NCBI GenBank assembly: GCA_963580285.1
Contig: OY757023.1
Location: 86,143,108 to 86,207,107, forward strand
Direction of reading: 5' to 3'
Length of the DNA stretch: 64,000 nt
DNA from: Lucinisca nassula
Taxonomy: Eukaryota; Mollusca; Bivalvia; Lucinida; Lucinidae
The position numbers and the translations under genes are program-made. The notes beneath the pieces are model-generated. The model saw nothing but the letters and a program-made list of their open reading frames with translations. It was not told where the DNA came from and ran no database searches. This document shows, in pieces, positions 54,085-64,000 of the stretch (positions within the stretch are counted from its first letter, which is position 1; each line of letters begins with the position of its first letter).

Positions 54085-55424
54085 CGAGGACTGTTCAAAT
54101 ATGAATGCAACTAAGCACATAAAAATGATTCCGTGATAGATTTCGATGAAAAATGTATTTTGTCTCCTCAAAGTATTCCCCCTTTAACAGATATACAAAC
54201 TTTCAGTCTTCTGATCCAATCATTGAATGCATTTCGGTAGTCTTTTCGAGGTATACTATGAAGGCACTGGAATATTGCAGAACCGAAGTGTTTGCGCTGT
54301 ACAAATTTTCGACCAGAAAGGTATTTTTCAGCCGCGGGAACAAAAAAAAGTCACACGGGGCAAGGTCATGGGAATACGGAGGGTGATGGAGTTCAACAAC
54401 CTTTTCCTGCTTCAGATAGTCTTGCACAATGAACGCCTTGTGCGATGACGCATTGTCATGTAGCAATCTGACATTGGCCAAACCAGTTGTGGGTCTTCGT
54501 TCTTTGAAATATTTCTTCAATTTTCGAAGAACTTTATTCTTGTAAAACTTCGCATTTACAGATTTGCCTTTAGGCACAGCAACCTGAATAGCAGGGCCCT
54601 GATTTGAAAAGAATATGACATACATTACCTTCTTGACGCTCATCGTCCGCTTTGCAATGCATGGTCTTTTGCAATACTTTGTTGCCACTATTTTGTTCTG
54701 AATCTTTCGTTTTGGCTCAAAAAAGTGAACACATGTCTCGTCACCTGTGACGACATTAGCGAAAGACCGTGCATTGTAATTTGGAAACTTTTTAAGCAAC
54801 TTCTTGGCGCACGGAACGCGTGTCTTTTTCTGCTCATCTGTCAACAGATGGGGAATCCATCTAGCACAGATCTTTCTCATTTTCAAATCCCGTTTCAGAA
54901 TTGTATGAGCTGCTCCTAATGAGATGCCAACCATACCAGCTATTTGCCTAGTGGTGTATCGTGCATCGGTAGCATCTATTTCTTTCACTCTAGCAACCAT
55001 CTTAGTAGATGTTGCTCTTTTCGGCCGACGAGCATGTGTTACATCTTCTGTTGAGCCTAGCCGTCAGCTGAATTTCTTACACCAACGAAAAACTGTCGAA
55101 AAAGACATTTAATTATGCCCATAATCCGAACGTATTTCATCAAAAATGTCTTTGCACCGTATACCAAGAATACAACGATTCTTAATTTAGTACCGTATTT
55201 CAACGGCGTACTCTGACCTTCTTCCAACCATGTTTTGTATTAGTATACAAGTGTAGACAGTGTTTATTGAACGATATACATGGCTAAAGTGGACGGATTT
55301 TAACAGGTTTGGTATCAATGTATAGGTAAAGTGTTTTTCTACGCTGTGATATTTATTTCCAGGTGATTTTCGCATTAGTGCATGAGAAAACGTTCTACTT
55401 GCATTCATATTTAAACAGTCCTCG
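54085..55424 (-). mobile_element. mariner-family transposon, full length, inactive
   Basis: Terminal inverted repeats of about 26 bp (CGAGGACTGTTCAAATATGA, complement at the right with one change) are flanked by TA (54083-54084, 55425-55426). The length of 1,340 bp is typical for mariner. The transposase is on the minus strand and is broken. Confidence 0.92.
54140..55180 (-). pseudogene. mariner transposase (D,D34D), two stops and a frameshift
   Basis: This cut-and-paste transposase would bind the element ends through two helix-turn-helix domains and cleave with a DDD triad. The helix-turn-helix part (QIAGMVGISLGAAHTILKRD) is clear. The catalytic motifs are VTGDETCVHFFEP, LLHDNASSHKA and YSHDLAPCDFFLFP. 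The last two aspartates are separated by 34 residues, which gives the D,D34D signature. The open frame covers 55000-54203. Upstream of the ATG the expected N-terminus is readable but crossed by a TAA and a TGA (55180-55000). Near 54300 the frame shifts, after which CISVKGEYFEETKY-type terminal sequence is found in another frame. Confidence 0.92.
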
Positions 55425-55426
55425 TA

Positions 55427-55975
55427 ATACGTGTCGTCAAACGATTTAGGACACGTCATTATATATTGACTGTAAAGACGTCATGTGATAAATGATAAAT
55501 GTTTTAACATGTAACAGTATACACGTAAATATGCATAAGCGTAAGAGCATGGCTCCGATGTGCCACAGGGTCATTTTCCCAAGAACGGAAGAAAGTTTTA
55601 TGCACCGATCCCGAATCCCACCCCGCCCGCACACACCTGTCCCGAAAAATATAATTCAGTCGTTTACTAGCAAATAATGAAGAACCTTCCTACGCCAATA
55701 GTTTTGTCTCAAACAATCAATTGTTTTCTTACCAGCAATGTTATGAAAGGCAGCCTTTACAGATTATGCTTGTCTCCCTCTGGGGAATTAAATTAATTTT
55801 CTTGTGACAGATCGAAGTGCCTGGGAAACGCGAAACACTTCTTTATTCGTTGCACACTAGGATTCTCCAACCAGGGAAAAATCGCCTCAGTAGTGCCAAG
55901 AGAACTTGCAGAAGCGGCGATAATGGTGTGTTCCGTTTCGTGGCCGAATCATAGATTGTATTAGATGGGAAGCGA
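55427..55975. other. no recognised gene
   Basis: Nothing supported. GATTTAGGACACGTC near 55443 is a partial inverse of GGCGTCCTAAAC near 54008, so the mariner may sit inside an older palindromic element. Confidence 0.4.
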
Positions 55976-56635
55976 TACCTGTCCCAAATTTCCGATTTGG
56001 CAGATTTTCTAGCGAGTTTGTTTCCCTCTTTTATTGCACGCCGGTGGGTCAGACCAGAGATCTATGACGGTCCCAGGTATAGGCTTACTGAAAATTAGAG
56101 AGAATTTAACTTTATATAATGTTGGTTGGTGCCTGGTGCTCTGTCTCTAGTCGGGCCCATCGGAGTCTAAGTGTTGGTTTTCTGTTGCTCCAGCATTTCA
56201 GTGGTTTCTTGCTGTCCTCTCTGTGGCTGTCTCGGAGATGTTGCACTGATGAGTTAGGTGGCCTTCATGCGGACTGAACAAATTGTTTGTCTATATCGCG
56301 ACGGAAGTAAGTGCGAGGATTGCGGCCGCGTAAAATCGATTCAAGCCGCCCCTAGTGGAATTCGTTTCAGTGACCGTTCCAAGACGGTTCTTCTGTCGCG
56401 TTTTTTTTTGTTATGGGTTGTCTTTGAGTGTGTGTATCGCTTATATGTTTTGTTTTGGATAGCCAATTTCTCATTTTGTGTTTAAGTTTCTGTCATTTTG
56501 GCTTTCCGCTATCAGTTTTTCCGTAAGGGTCTAGTTGTTTTATGTTTGTGTTTCTTTCCCTTTGGTGTCTCTGATGGGAGCTGTGAGATATTTGTATCGA
56601 ATCCTGTTCATTGCCTTCATTTCTATTTTGCATCT
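55976..56635 (+). mobile_element. Penelope-like 3' end, older copy
   Basis: The coding end (TTTCCCTCTTTTATTGCACG, CCGGTGGGTCAGACC) is followed by the full 3' UTR with TTGGTTGGTGCCTGGTGCTC, CATGCGGACTGAACAAATTG, GTGACCGTTCCAAGACGG and GTATCGAATCCTGTTCATTG. The RT is missing. Orientation is opposite to the two main copies. Confidence 0.78.
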
Positions 56636-56867
56636 CTCTGTCGTCTGACAAGTTTCCTTTTGCGCCGTATCCGATGGAAGTTTACATTATTTGCATTTAT
56701 GTTTCAAGGTCAAATATTAAAAAATTGATGTACGGTACCTTAAATTTTCAAATATTTTCTTAGTTTCAGTAACGACTTAACCGAAAGAACTTTATACGAC
56801 TTAATTTTAAGTATGTAATTAAAATTTAAGTACGCATTGTAATCCTTGGCCCTGGTCTAGAGCTATG

Positions 56868-56952
56868 AGTGACCCTCAGTTGCTCGAACTACCTATGTCT
56901 CGAACCAATTTTCAATGGTCCCATATATGTTCGAACCTTGAAGTTCGACTAT
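56868..56952. mobile_element. pogo-like MITE terminal fragment
   Basis: TCAGTTGCTCGAACTACC, TCTCGAACCAATTTTC and GTTCGAACCTTGAAGTTCG then CTATA match the right-to-left terminus of the family. It runs straight into an HC element. Confidence 0.65.
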
Positions 56953-57170
56953 ATATTGAAAATTTTACCACTAAAATTGACAATTTTCAGATATTTTGCA
57001 TATTTCTGCTCGAAACATAGTTTTTTGGATACTCGTTAGAACCGCTTCGAGAACCCAGAATGTATGTTTATGAGCAGAAATAGAAAAATAGTATATCCTT
57101 GTAAACCCCAGGTTTACTATATAAAAGTGGGGTTTAAGGGTGTTAGAATTATAAAGGCGCATTCGTGATG
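56953..57170 (-). mobile_element. HC element, left end lost, core shortened
   Basis: The B half starts at TATTGAAAATTTTACCACTA. The core has lost most of the right apical arm (TTAGAACCGCTTCGAGAACC). The A half and right end (AAAGGCGCATTCGTGATG) are present. Confidence 0.75.
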
Positions 57171-57259
57171 TTATAATTGGGCACAGTGGGGTTGACGTCA
57201 TCAGTGCTTATTGCAATCATCACGAGAAAACAAAACTGTATAATTTTGACCCCCTTGAA

Positions 57260-59690
57260 AAGTGGAAGTAGAACAAAGATCAGGAATCGATACAATTAAC
57301 TTACTCCACCCATCAAAGACACCAAAGGGAAAGAAACACAAACATTAAGCGACCAGACCATAATGGAAACCTAAACAAAGGAAGGCCATAAGGACAGTTA
57401 CTTTCCCACAAAAATGGCCATATGGCCATCCAAAATAAAAAAACACAAGTGATACACACAGTAAGTAACAAACAACAACATAAATAAATCGCCACAGAAG
57501 AACCGCCTTGGAACGGTCAGTGGAAAGATTTCCACTGTGGGGCTTAAATCGATTTTACGTGGCCACAATCCTCGCCCTTACTTCCGTCGCGATTTAGACA
57601 AATAATTTGTTCAGTCCGCATGAAGGCCTCCTAACTCATCAGTGCAACATCTCCGTGAACACAAATAATCAAAAACCACAGAGGTGAGACAACGGTGAGG
57701 ACTCGACAGCAAGAAACCACTGAAATGCTGGAGCAAAAGAAAACCAACAGTTAGACTCCGATGGGCCCGATCAGAGACAGAGCATCAGGCACCAACCAAC
57801 ATAATCTTGAATTAGATCTCTCTAATTCTCAATAAGCCTTTACGTTGGAACCGTCATAGAATCTGAGGCCTGACCCACCGGCGTGCAATTAAAGAGGGAA
57901 GCAAAGTTGCCAACCGTGATTGGGTTAACTACCATGCATGCAGTCTGTCGTATAATATCCATGTTGTACCCAATCTTTTTATATCGAAGAATGATTTTAC
58001 GAAATTGGGCGCAAAAGTCATTGCGGTTATATATTTTTCTGAACCCAGCCACCAAGCCACCACAAAACTCGGGCTCCGATAGACCCTGCTGCAGAAGAGA
58101 TTTAAGTCCAATATCGAACACCGAAACCAAACCAGAATGGCGTCTATAAAATTTTGAAAAGACTTTGCGTAGTTTATGGCACCGACAACCCCGATCAAGT
58201 AGCTTAGCCGTTAATAATTTATTACGAGCGCCGAAGTCAGTTACATGACTACACACTCTAGCAAATCGAATTAATTGCGAAAAATAAACGCCATAGGATG
58301 GCGCACGAGGAACATCACCATCCAAAAAAAGGAAAATTTACAATCTCAAAATAAAAGTCATCGCGTTTATCATAAATTTTGCACGAAACAAACCCATCTA
58401 CAACAGACAGGTGTAAATCCAAAAACGGGGCCTCGGTATCAGAAGAAATTGCTTTATTTAACTGGAGTTCTGGGGGATAAATCTGACCGATCAAACCATC
58501 GAAATAGGCACCATCAACATTCAACAAATCATCCAAACATCCAGATGTGGAGCCAAAAGCCTCAATAATTTCAGATTGGTAATCAATGGAAAGCGACAAC
58601 ATGAAGTCTCTTTCATAACAATACAAGAATAGATCAGCCACAAGAGGTGCGCAATTCGTACCCATCGGAATGCCCACAATTTGTCTAAATAACTTAGTAC
58701 CGACTCTAATATAAACATTGTCAAGTACAAAGGTGAGGGCATCACACACTTTCTGACATGACCAAAGTGTATAATTGTTATGCTCTTTAGAAGTGAAAAA
58801 TGCATTTCTGACATTACATGCAAGATAGAGAGAATATTCTCTGTGAAAAGCCCATTCAATTAAGTCATTAAGCTTTTCTTTTATAAGATTATGAGGAAGT
58901 GTAGTGTAAAGAGTGGAAAAATCGAATGTAGACATACTTGAAGCACGAAAATGTCTGGATTTCAATTTATTTAAAACCTCATTCGAATTTTTTATAGACC
59001 AAAACAGACTTCTTCCTGATCTTTCAAAGACTTTATCACAATATTTAATCACATGCGTTTTAATAGCAGTAAGACAGGAAGTTAATAATTTAGAAAGTTC
59101 AGTGGTAGTGCACGAGCTAGAATTTGCAATAAACCGTGCTTTTTAAGGTCTTTTATGAAGTTTTGGTAAACAGTATAGCGTAGGAAGCTTGTCTTGGCCT
59201 TCGGTAACACACACAGAAAACTTGGTGGCTGAATGACAAATATGTTCATCTACTATAACACTCTCTTCAGCTAAAGGCTAAAGTTCATAGGCCTTAGTAC
59301 CACCAAGCTCCTGCTTAAGCGTGTTAACATAGTGGAGCCGTCACACAACGACGACGTTGTTAGCGGCCTTGTCTGCAGGGGCCAAAACAAACTTCTTATG
59401 AAATTCTTGAATACCTAGTTTAAGATGACGTAAAGACGTCTTAGGCTTAGGTGGTAATAAGTTAGTATTTTGAGAGTAGAAAGAAATGCGTTTATTCACT
59501 AGTTTTAAAATGCTAAGTTTCCAGTCCTTAAGGGCTTTATGCTCAACATACTCTCGCTTACACCATCGATTACCGAATTCATTCAAGGAAGCAGCGATTT
59601 CATCTCTACATTTACTGAAATCAATTTTAGAAGGAAACCGATATTTCGGTCCTTTAGAAATTATATTCCTTATCCTAGAATCAGGAATAA
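57260..59690 (-). mobile_element. Penelope-like retroelement, 2.43 kb, TSD TTGAA
   Basis: Exact boundaries come from the split HC copy: TTGAA at 57255-57259 and 59691-59695. The 3' UTR is 57260-57839 and the coding remnant 57840-59690 on the minus strand. The 5' end begins within coding sequence with no start codon, so the copy is 5'-truncated. It is the longest Penelope-like copy here. Confidence 0.88.
57840..59690 (-). pseudogene. Penelope-like reverse transcriptase with unusual C-terminus
   Basis: From the 5' side (59690): GPKYRFPSKIDFSKC, then KFVLAPADKAANNVVVV (59400-59341), the 'PADKG'-like N-terminal motif of Penelope RTs. After a shift the main frame 59052-58315 carries FDFSTLYTTLPHNLI, GIPMGTNCAPLVADLFLYCY, motif C as CLDDLL (DD codons 58528-58533) and APFLDLHLSVVDG. 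A shift at the seven-A run 58324-58330 (six A in the sister copy) separates the last frame, 58325-57840. That frame starts near FLDGDVPRAPSYGVY and ends with NPITVGNFASLFNCTPVG. This C-terminal block of about 160 residues shows no GIY-YIG endonuclease. The Penelope assignment rests on the N-terminal motif, the MG..CAP block and FLD(L/V) order. Confidence 0.82.
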
Positions 59691-59938
59691 TTGAACCCCA
59701 CTTTTATATAGTAAAACTGGGGTTTACAGGGGTAAACCTTATTTTTCTTATTTCTGCACTTAAATATAGATTGTGTATACTCGTTAGAACCGCCTCATCG
59801 AGGCGGTTCTAACGAGTACCTACAATCTATATTTTGAGCAGAAAAAAAGAAAAATATCACAATTTTTCATCTTAACATTTTCGTTTTTTTTTCGGCGGTA
59901 AAGTTTACAATGCATTCGTATAGGCCTGTTTTCGTAAT

Positions 59939-60224
59939 GAGTTTCTGATAAGCTTGCGAAGGCCAATTATGTAATGGATATAAACGTACAGTCCCCTGTG
60001 ACAGACAGTAATTGGATCTTCTTTATTACAGTTGATGTCTGTTGGGCAAAGACGCATGTTGTGTTCGTTTATTCAGTAAAAAGACAATGACTCATTTTCA
60101 ATCAATGTTGTGTATATTTGCATAAATCATTTTCAGATGTTTAAGTTACGATGCAGATTTTGCATCATATGCAGTACTTAGTGAAAAGCAGTCTTCGAAG
60201 CAGATTAGTTCTATATGTTCGTGG
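59939..60224. other. no recognised gene
   Basis: Nothing assignable. Confidence 0.4.
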
Positions 60225-60420
60225 GATGGTTGTGTGGGGCAAAATTGACGTGTTTCATGCGTCACTGGGGCGTCCAACTGATATTGGCTCACAGTTGGAC
60301 AATGCCTGCTGTCTTTGCAGCAGGTAATGCTAGAGTGGGGAATGTTGCTATTTCTTCTGTTTCCTCACGTCCATTCATTTCCCTCTTTCATCTCCTCTAC
60401 TATATCTTATGTAACCTTTA
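60225..60420 (+). repeat. R17 repeat
   Basis: TCCAACTGATATTGGCTCAC, AGTTGGACAATGCCTGCTG and TTTGCAGCAGGTAATGC. The pyrimidine-rich 3' part ends at CTACTATATC. Confidence 0.72.
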
Positions 60421-60437
60421 AATACCTGTACTTTATG

Positions 60438-60475
60438 CGAACAGTGTAGATCCTGATCAGACGCCGCGTTCTGTG
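60438..60475. repeat. P2 left arm
   Basis: GAACAGTGTAGATCCTGATC then AGACGCCGCGTTCTG. The right arm is deleted. Confidence 0.6.
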
Positions 60476-60599
60476 TCCCAGCACTTGAGCAGAGTGAGTG
60501 TTTTACAATAAGCTTTCTTTTACACAGCACTCTGACGTCACAAGGACAAGAATAGTACGTTACCTTGAGTTCGTACAAATCAGTGATAGTCACGTGAAC

Positions 60600-61215
60600 A
60601 CCATAGAGGATCTTACATGAGTGTTCATGTATTACTGAATTAATTAAACGATTTGAGGAAAAGGGATAAAATGCGAGGCTTTGTCGAGCATTTTATCCCT
60701 TTTTCTCAACGAGTTTAATAAATTCAATAATACATGAGCACGAATGCAAGATTCTATGATCATATGACATTTAAAAAGCATTTTATTCACGATTTGTTTA
60801 CAAAAATGTCAATATTCCGCCATTTGAAAATGCGACGTCGTTAAGGATGTCGTACACCTAACGTAATTGGGCTATCTAACTAATTTGCATATTTAATCCA
60901 CTAGTGGATAATCGAATTTATTACGTGGCGTTATATCACTCTCAGGCGCGACGTCATATGGGCCCCGTCAAGCGATTTTGGTATACTTATCGCCTATGCG
61001 AGCAGCGAAGGTTCAAGCGAGCCTGCGCATCCGCGCAGTCTCGCCAGAACCTTCGCTGCTCGCACATACAAGCAGTGAATCAAGAGGAACCTTCAGACAG
61101 AAAGCCATATCCCTGGCCCCTCTGAATGGCTGGGCATGCGCAGTTAAAATTTGTCATGACGGAATGCTCGAAGACCCAAATTCGCTTGGCGGGGCTCATA
61201 TGATAAAACAACGTA
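60600..61215. mobile_element. F1 foldback element, interrupted by M3
   Basis: The opposite orientation of 27784-28490. The hairpin has TTGAGGAAAAGGGATAAAAT and complementary arms around GAGGCTTTGTC (60650-60720), continued by TTAATCCACTAGTGGATAA and GACGTCATAT. After M3 it resumes with GATAAAAC. The element's true right end was not found. Confidence 0.75.
60960..61197 (+). mobile_element. M3 MITE, 238 bp, inside F1
   Basis: The ends GGGCCCCGTCAAGCGA and TCGCTTGGCGGGGCTC are flanked by ATAT (60956-60959, 61198-61201). Removing M3 and one ATAT gives GACGTCATATGATAAA, close to the F1 sequence at 27784-27797 (reverse strand). Confidence 0.9.
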
Positions 61216-61536
61216 GATTTACTGTGCTTAGTAACTTTTTGTCGACTAAAAAACTATCAACCTAAAAATGTATACAAAAGTGATTTGCTGCCAATCGAAT
61301 CACTCGACGATTAATCGTTTAGGGCAAATGAGTAGTTAATTTGATCACGATTTTCCCAGATAGATTAAACTCTTGTTTCTCGTTACAACGACAATGATTT
61401 TTCCTTAACAGTTTGACGTCAGTACAAAGAATCGCAATAAGGGGTAGTTTGATTGGTAATGAAGGACAATTTCCCACAATAACTCTAAGAAACAATTTTT
61501 GTTGACAGTTGTTAGGTAGGCGGCTCTTTTCGATGC
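61216..61536. other. no recognised gene
   Basis: The frames on the minus strand (61576-61319) have no known domain. Nothing else was found. Confidence 0.4.
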
Positions 61537-61680
61537 CCTCTTTATACCAACATTCGATACCTCTATATACCGACATTGGATGGCATTTTGTATGACATTC
61601 GACACCCTCTTATACCGACACTCGATAAACTTCATATACCAACATTCGATACCCTCTTTATACCGACATTCGTTGCCCTT
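61537..61680. repeat. minisatellite of TATACCGACATTCGATACC
   Basis: Six or seven imperfect units of 23-33 bp. Confidence 0.85.
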
Positions 61681-61869
61681 TTATATATTCGATAAAACTA
61701 TTAAACTCTTTATAACGACAACCGCAGTGGAGCGAATCCAGACGGACAAATTAAGATAGTCACCCAGAATATCTTTGCATTTGATACTCCAAGAAACAAA
61801 TGTTGCGGATATTTGTTAGCCTCGCCACAACATTTGTCTCTTGTAGTAACAAACGGCAAAATGTATTCA

Positions 61870-61965
61870 TACCAAAATTGAAGTGAAGGTAATGATCAGG
61901 AATCGATACAATTAACCCACAGCTCCCATCAGAGACACCAAAGGGAAAACACAAACATGAAAGTT
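61870..61965 (-). mobile_element. Penelope-like 3' tip
   Basis: GAAGTGAAGGTAATGATCAG, GAATCGATACAATTAACCC and AGAGACACCAAAGGGAAA. Only the terminal 95 bp is present. Confidence 0.75.
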
Positions 61966-62443
61966 GTAAGCTTACAACAGATCCGATTAAATAGAACATG
62001 TTCCCATCGCCTTACCGGCTCGTCTCTCAAAAAACAGCAAATAACTAACTGTTCCCTCTTGCTGTTTCATGTCAGATTCGAAGAGGAGACTTTTATGTTG
62101 TTTGCGCTTAAAATCAGAATTTGTCCCTTATTTTTTCGCGTTATTGGAAACTTCCATCAGGAAACAAATCAGACTTGCGAAAATGTGTGAAGAAATTCAG
62201 GCCTTCTCTGCACAAGCCCCAGTGCAGTTTAACGGTGGTTTGTCAACATGCTGGAGCCAATCGCCTGCAAGACTTTCTTGAGTATGTACAGACAGTCTTT
62301 CTGTCATTTCCAAAAAGCCAGCTTGAAAACGTAATCAAACTAGACATAGAATGAGACTGCTATTTGCTTAATCGCCTGAAAGCTCAAACACGATCACTAG
62401 AGTAAACGGAATCAGATTCTAAATTTCCTGGTAATTGGGAGTC
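61966..62443. other. no recognised gene
   Basis: Overlapping frames of 60-77 codons on plus (61957-62354) lack known domains. I do not call them. Confidence 0.4.
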
Positions 62444-62694
62444 CATTACGAAAACACGCCTAAACAAATACATTGTAACCTTTATCGCCGGAATAATAAA
62501 AATTTTAAGATGAAAAATTGTGATATTTTTCTTATTTCTGTTCAAAGTATAGCTTGTGGGTACTCATTAGAACCGCCTCATCAATATTGTAGAGCAGAAA
62601 TAACACAATAAGGTTTACCCATATAAACCCCAGTTTTACTGTAAAAAAGTGGGGTTCAAAGGGGTCAAAATTATATAGGCGTGTTTTCGTGATG
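62444..62694 (-). mobile_element. HC element, core shortened
   Basis: CATTACGAAAACACGCC to GTGTTTTCGTGATG. The right core arm is deleted: GAACCGCCTCATC is followed directly by AATATTGTAGAGCAG. The A half is complete. Confidence 0.85.
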
Positions 62695-63060
62695 TTTTCT
62701 GCGAATAGATGGATGAAAGCAAAATGTTTTTCTGTCTTGCGGCTCTATCCCGATGTTGTGGGGTAAGGGGATGGCGACCCCGGAGCAGTCTCAGACCCCC
62801 TGCTGCTACTGGTTGGGGGGAGGGGCTGCCAAGGGTGTGGGGCGGGCCCTAGAGGGTCGAGACCAAATGCCGGAACAGGGACTGGGTGAGGCGACTCATA
62901 GAGGGAAGTGTGCCAAAAAGTAAACAGAGAAACGACCAGGAACTGGTACAATTCCTCCCACAATATCACTAGGAAAAGAAGCCGGACAATAGGTAACCGT
63001 TCCCAAACAGCTGGTAACTCAGAAACCCACTATTATTTGGTTACAAAGCTTCTCGTCACA
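62695..63060. other. G+C-rich patch and possible Penelope-like 3' UTR
   Basis: 62748-62900 is G+C-rich and of unknown nature. 62917-63060 contains GAAACGACCAGGAACTGGTA and resembles 22975-23100. The relation to Penelope 3' ends is tentative. Confidence 0.35.
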
Positions 63061-63338
63061 ATGATAGAAGGAACAACTCATCTACATGCCAGTATTTATA
63101 CCATAACTATATATCAGAGTCATTCAGACAATCAAAGAGATTTTTCACCATCTTCCCCCTTAAAAGGGAATGAAATGTTTGCTAAAATATATTTTATTGC
63201 AGCATGTAAATCTGAAACAAATAAAGCATAAAATGCAAAATAAAGGTATTTTGATGGATATTGTGAATATTTTGAGCCCAGTAAAATGATTTTGGAGGCC
63301 ATCTTGGAAATTGGCAGCCATATTGGAAGATATCAGAT

Positions 63339-63340
<2 letters not shown>

Positions 63341-63423
<83 letters not shown>

Positions 63424-63744
63424 TCGGGTTTAACGTCGCTTTCAACATTTTTTCAGTCATATCACGACGGTGTCTGGTTGCGACAGGGAGCTCAATGCTC
63501 ACTTTTATGGTGCTGCCTCACTGAAGTATCATGTCCCAGACACACTACATGATACCACACCCAGTCACATTATCCTGACACTGGATCGACCAGTCCTAGC
63601 TCTTCGGCGTAAATCTGAGTGCCAAGCGAGGAGCAGCTAGACCAATTCTTAACGACTTTGTTATGTCGCGGCCCGGGATCGAACCCGTGACCTCCCATTC
63701 CCCGGAGCGGACACTCTACCAACTGAGCTATCGGGTCCGGTAAC
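63341..63744 (-). mobile_element. tRNA-headed SINE (T4) with (CA)n tail and target duplication
   Basis: The minus-strand head GGACCCGATAGCTCAGTTGG, TAGAGTGTCCGCTCC and GGGTTCGATCCCGGG (about 63740-63671) is tRNA-like. The body has GAATTGGTCTAGCTGCTCC and GTTGAAAGCGACGTTAAACC. The tail is (CA)40 (63341-63420). The duplication AGATATCAGATGG / AGATATCAGGTGG (63328-63340, 63745-63757, one mismatch) encloses the microsatellite. Confidence 0.9.
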
Positions 63745-63839
63745 AGATATCAGGTGGATCTCTAGCGAAAAATAATTGTTACCATTAGTTTACCGCACAT
63801 ACAAAATATCTTGCTTTTATCATAAAGTGACCAATTCTA

Positions 63840-64000
63840 CACGAAAACACGTCTGTATATTTTTGACCCCCTTGAACCCCACTTTTATATTGTAAAACTG
63901 AGGTTTACAGGAGTAAACCTTATTTTTCTTATTTCTGCTCTAAAATATTGAATGTGGACACTCGTTAGAACCGCCACGATGTGGCGGTTCTAACGAGTAC
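63840..64000 (+). mobile_element. HC element, cut by window end
   Basis: CACGAAAACACGTCTGTATA, the A half and a core with GAACCGCCACGATGTGGCGG, in which both apical arms carry the matched change CTC/GAG to CAC/GTG. The B half lies beyond the window. Confidence 0.85.

Larger units (their letters stand above)
57218..59938 (+). mobile_element. HC element split by a Penelope-like insertion
   Basis: The left piece 57218-57259 (CATCACGAGAAAAC to CCCCCTTGAA) and right piece 59691-59938 (TTGAACCCCACTTTTATATA to GTTTTCGTAATG) join into one complete HC. The core (59762-59832) is nearly perfect. Confidence 0.9.

Overview
The window looks like gene-poor nuclear DNA of a bivalve mollusc. The grounds are the A+T-rich base composition, the absence of bacterial-style gene packing, a dense load of tRNA-headed SINEs (one with a V-domain-like body), Penelope-like retroelements, non-LTR LINEs, a mariner, and the 'GCTCACCTGAG ... 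CTCAGGTGAGC' tandem-repeat elements that I associate with bivalve genomes. The phylum is inferred with fair confidence; I cannot name the species. I found no convincing host protein-coding exon, rRNA, functional tRNA or CRISPR.

Names used here for unclassified families. HC: hairpin-core element, about 250-330 bp, ends CATYACGAAAACACGCC, about 20 copies. Its 'A half' contains CCCCACTTTTATATAG and its 'B half' contains a CGGCGATAAAG-type motif, with a palindromic core between them; '+' means A half on the left. S1: about 285-300 bp SINE-like repeat with a CAAA-type tail, about 16 copies. P2: about 65-bp hairpin of the type GTGTAGATCCAGATCAGACG. M3: about 237-bp MITE with 4-bp target duplications. 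F1: foldback element. R17: repeat containing CAGTTGGACAAYGCCTG.

Layout. 0.4-1.6 kb: minisatellite cut by an HC copy, then a pogo-like MITE. 1.7-6.2 kb: an L1/Tx1-type LINE with one frameshift. 6.5-7.5 kb: a long inverted repeat, Penelope debris and a V-SINE-like element. 7.9-12.4 kb: a 127-bp satellite array split by a 3.2-kb CR1/Jockey-type LINE. 13.2-15.9 kb: 165-bp and longer tandem repeats. 16-24 kb: Penelope fragments, HC, SINEs and palindromes. 24-37 kb: HC, S1, P2, microsatellites and a second pogo-like MITE. 37.5-40 kb: a 145-bp array apparently interrupted by a 1.4-kb element that itself holds a 316-bp array. 41.8-43 kb: a 147-bp array rich in AGGTCA motifs. 43.6-48.9 kb: HC, S1, SINE and M3 copies. 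49.1-51.2 kb: a Penelope-like element disrupted in its catalytic motif by a second copy. 52-53.9 kb: an S1 cluster. 54.1-55.4 kb: a full-length but broken mariner. 56-59.9 kb: the best Penelope-like element, inserted in an HC copy. 60-64 kb: F1, M3, HC and a SINE with a (CA)n tail.

The elements form a readable stratigraphy. The LINE sits in the satellite, a 57-bp LINE tail sits in an HC hairpin, Penelope sits in HC and in Penelope, M3 sits in F1, and SINEs sit in Penelope or beside HC. The most unusual signal is a palindromic core of about 25-bp arms. It is shared, with matched changes on both arms, by two MITE families whose ends differ, and it has been lost, doubled or given swapped flanks in individual copies.
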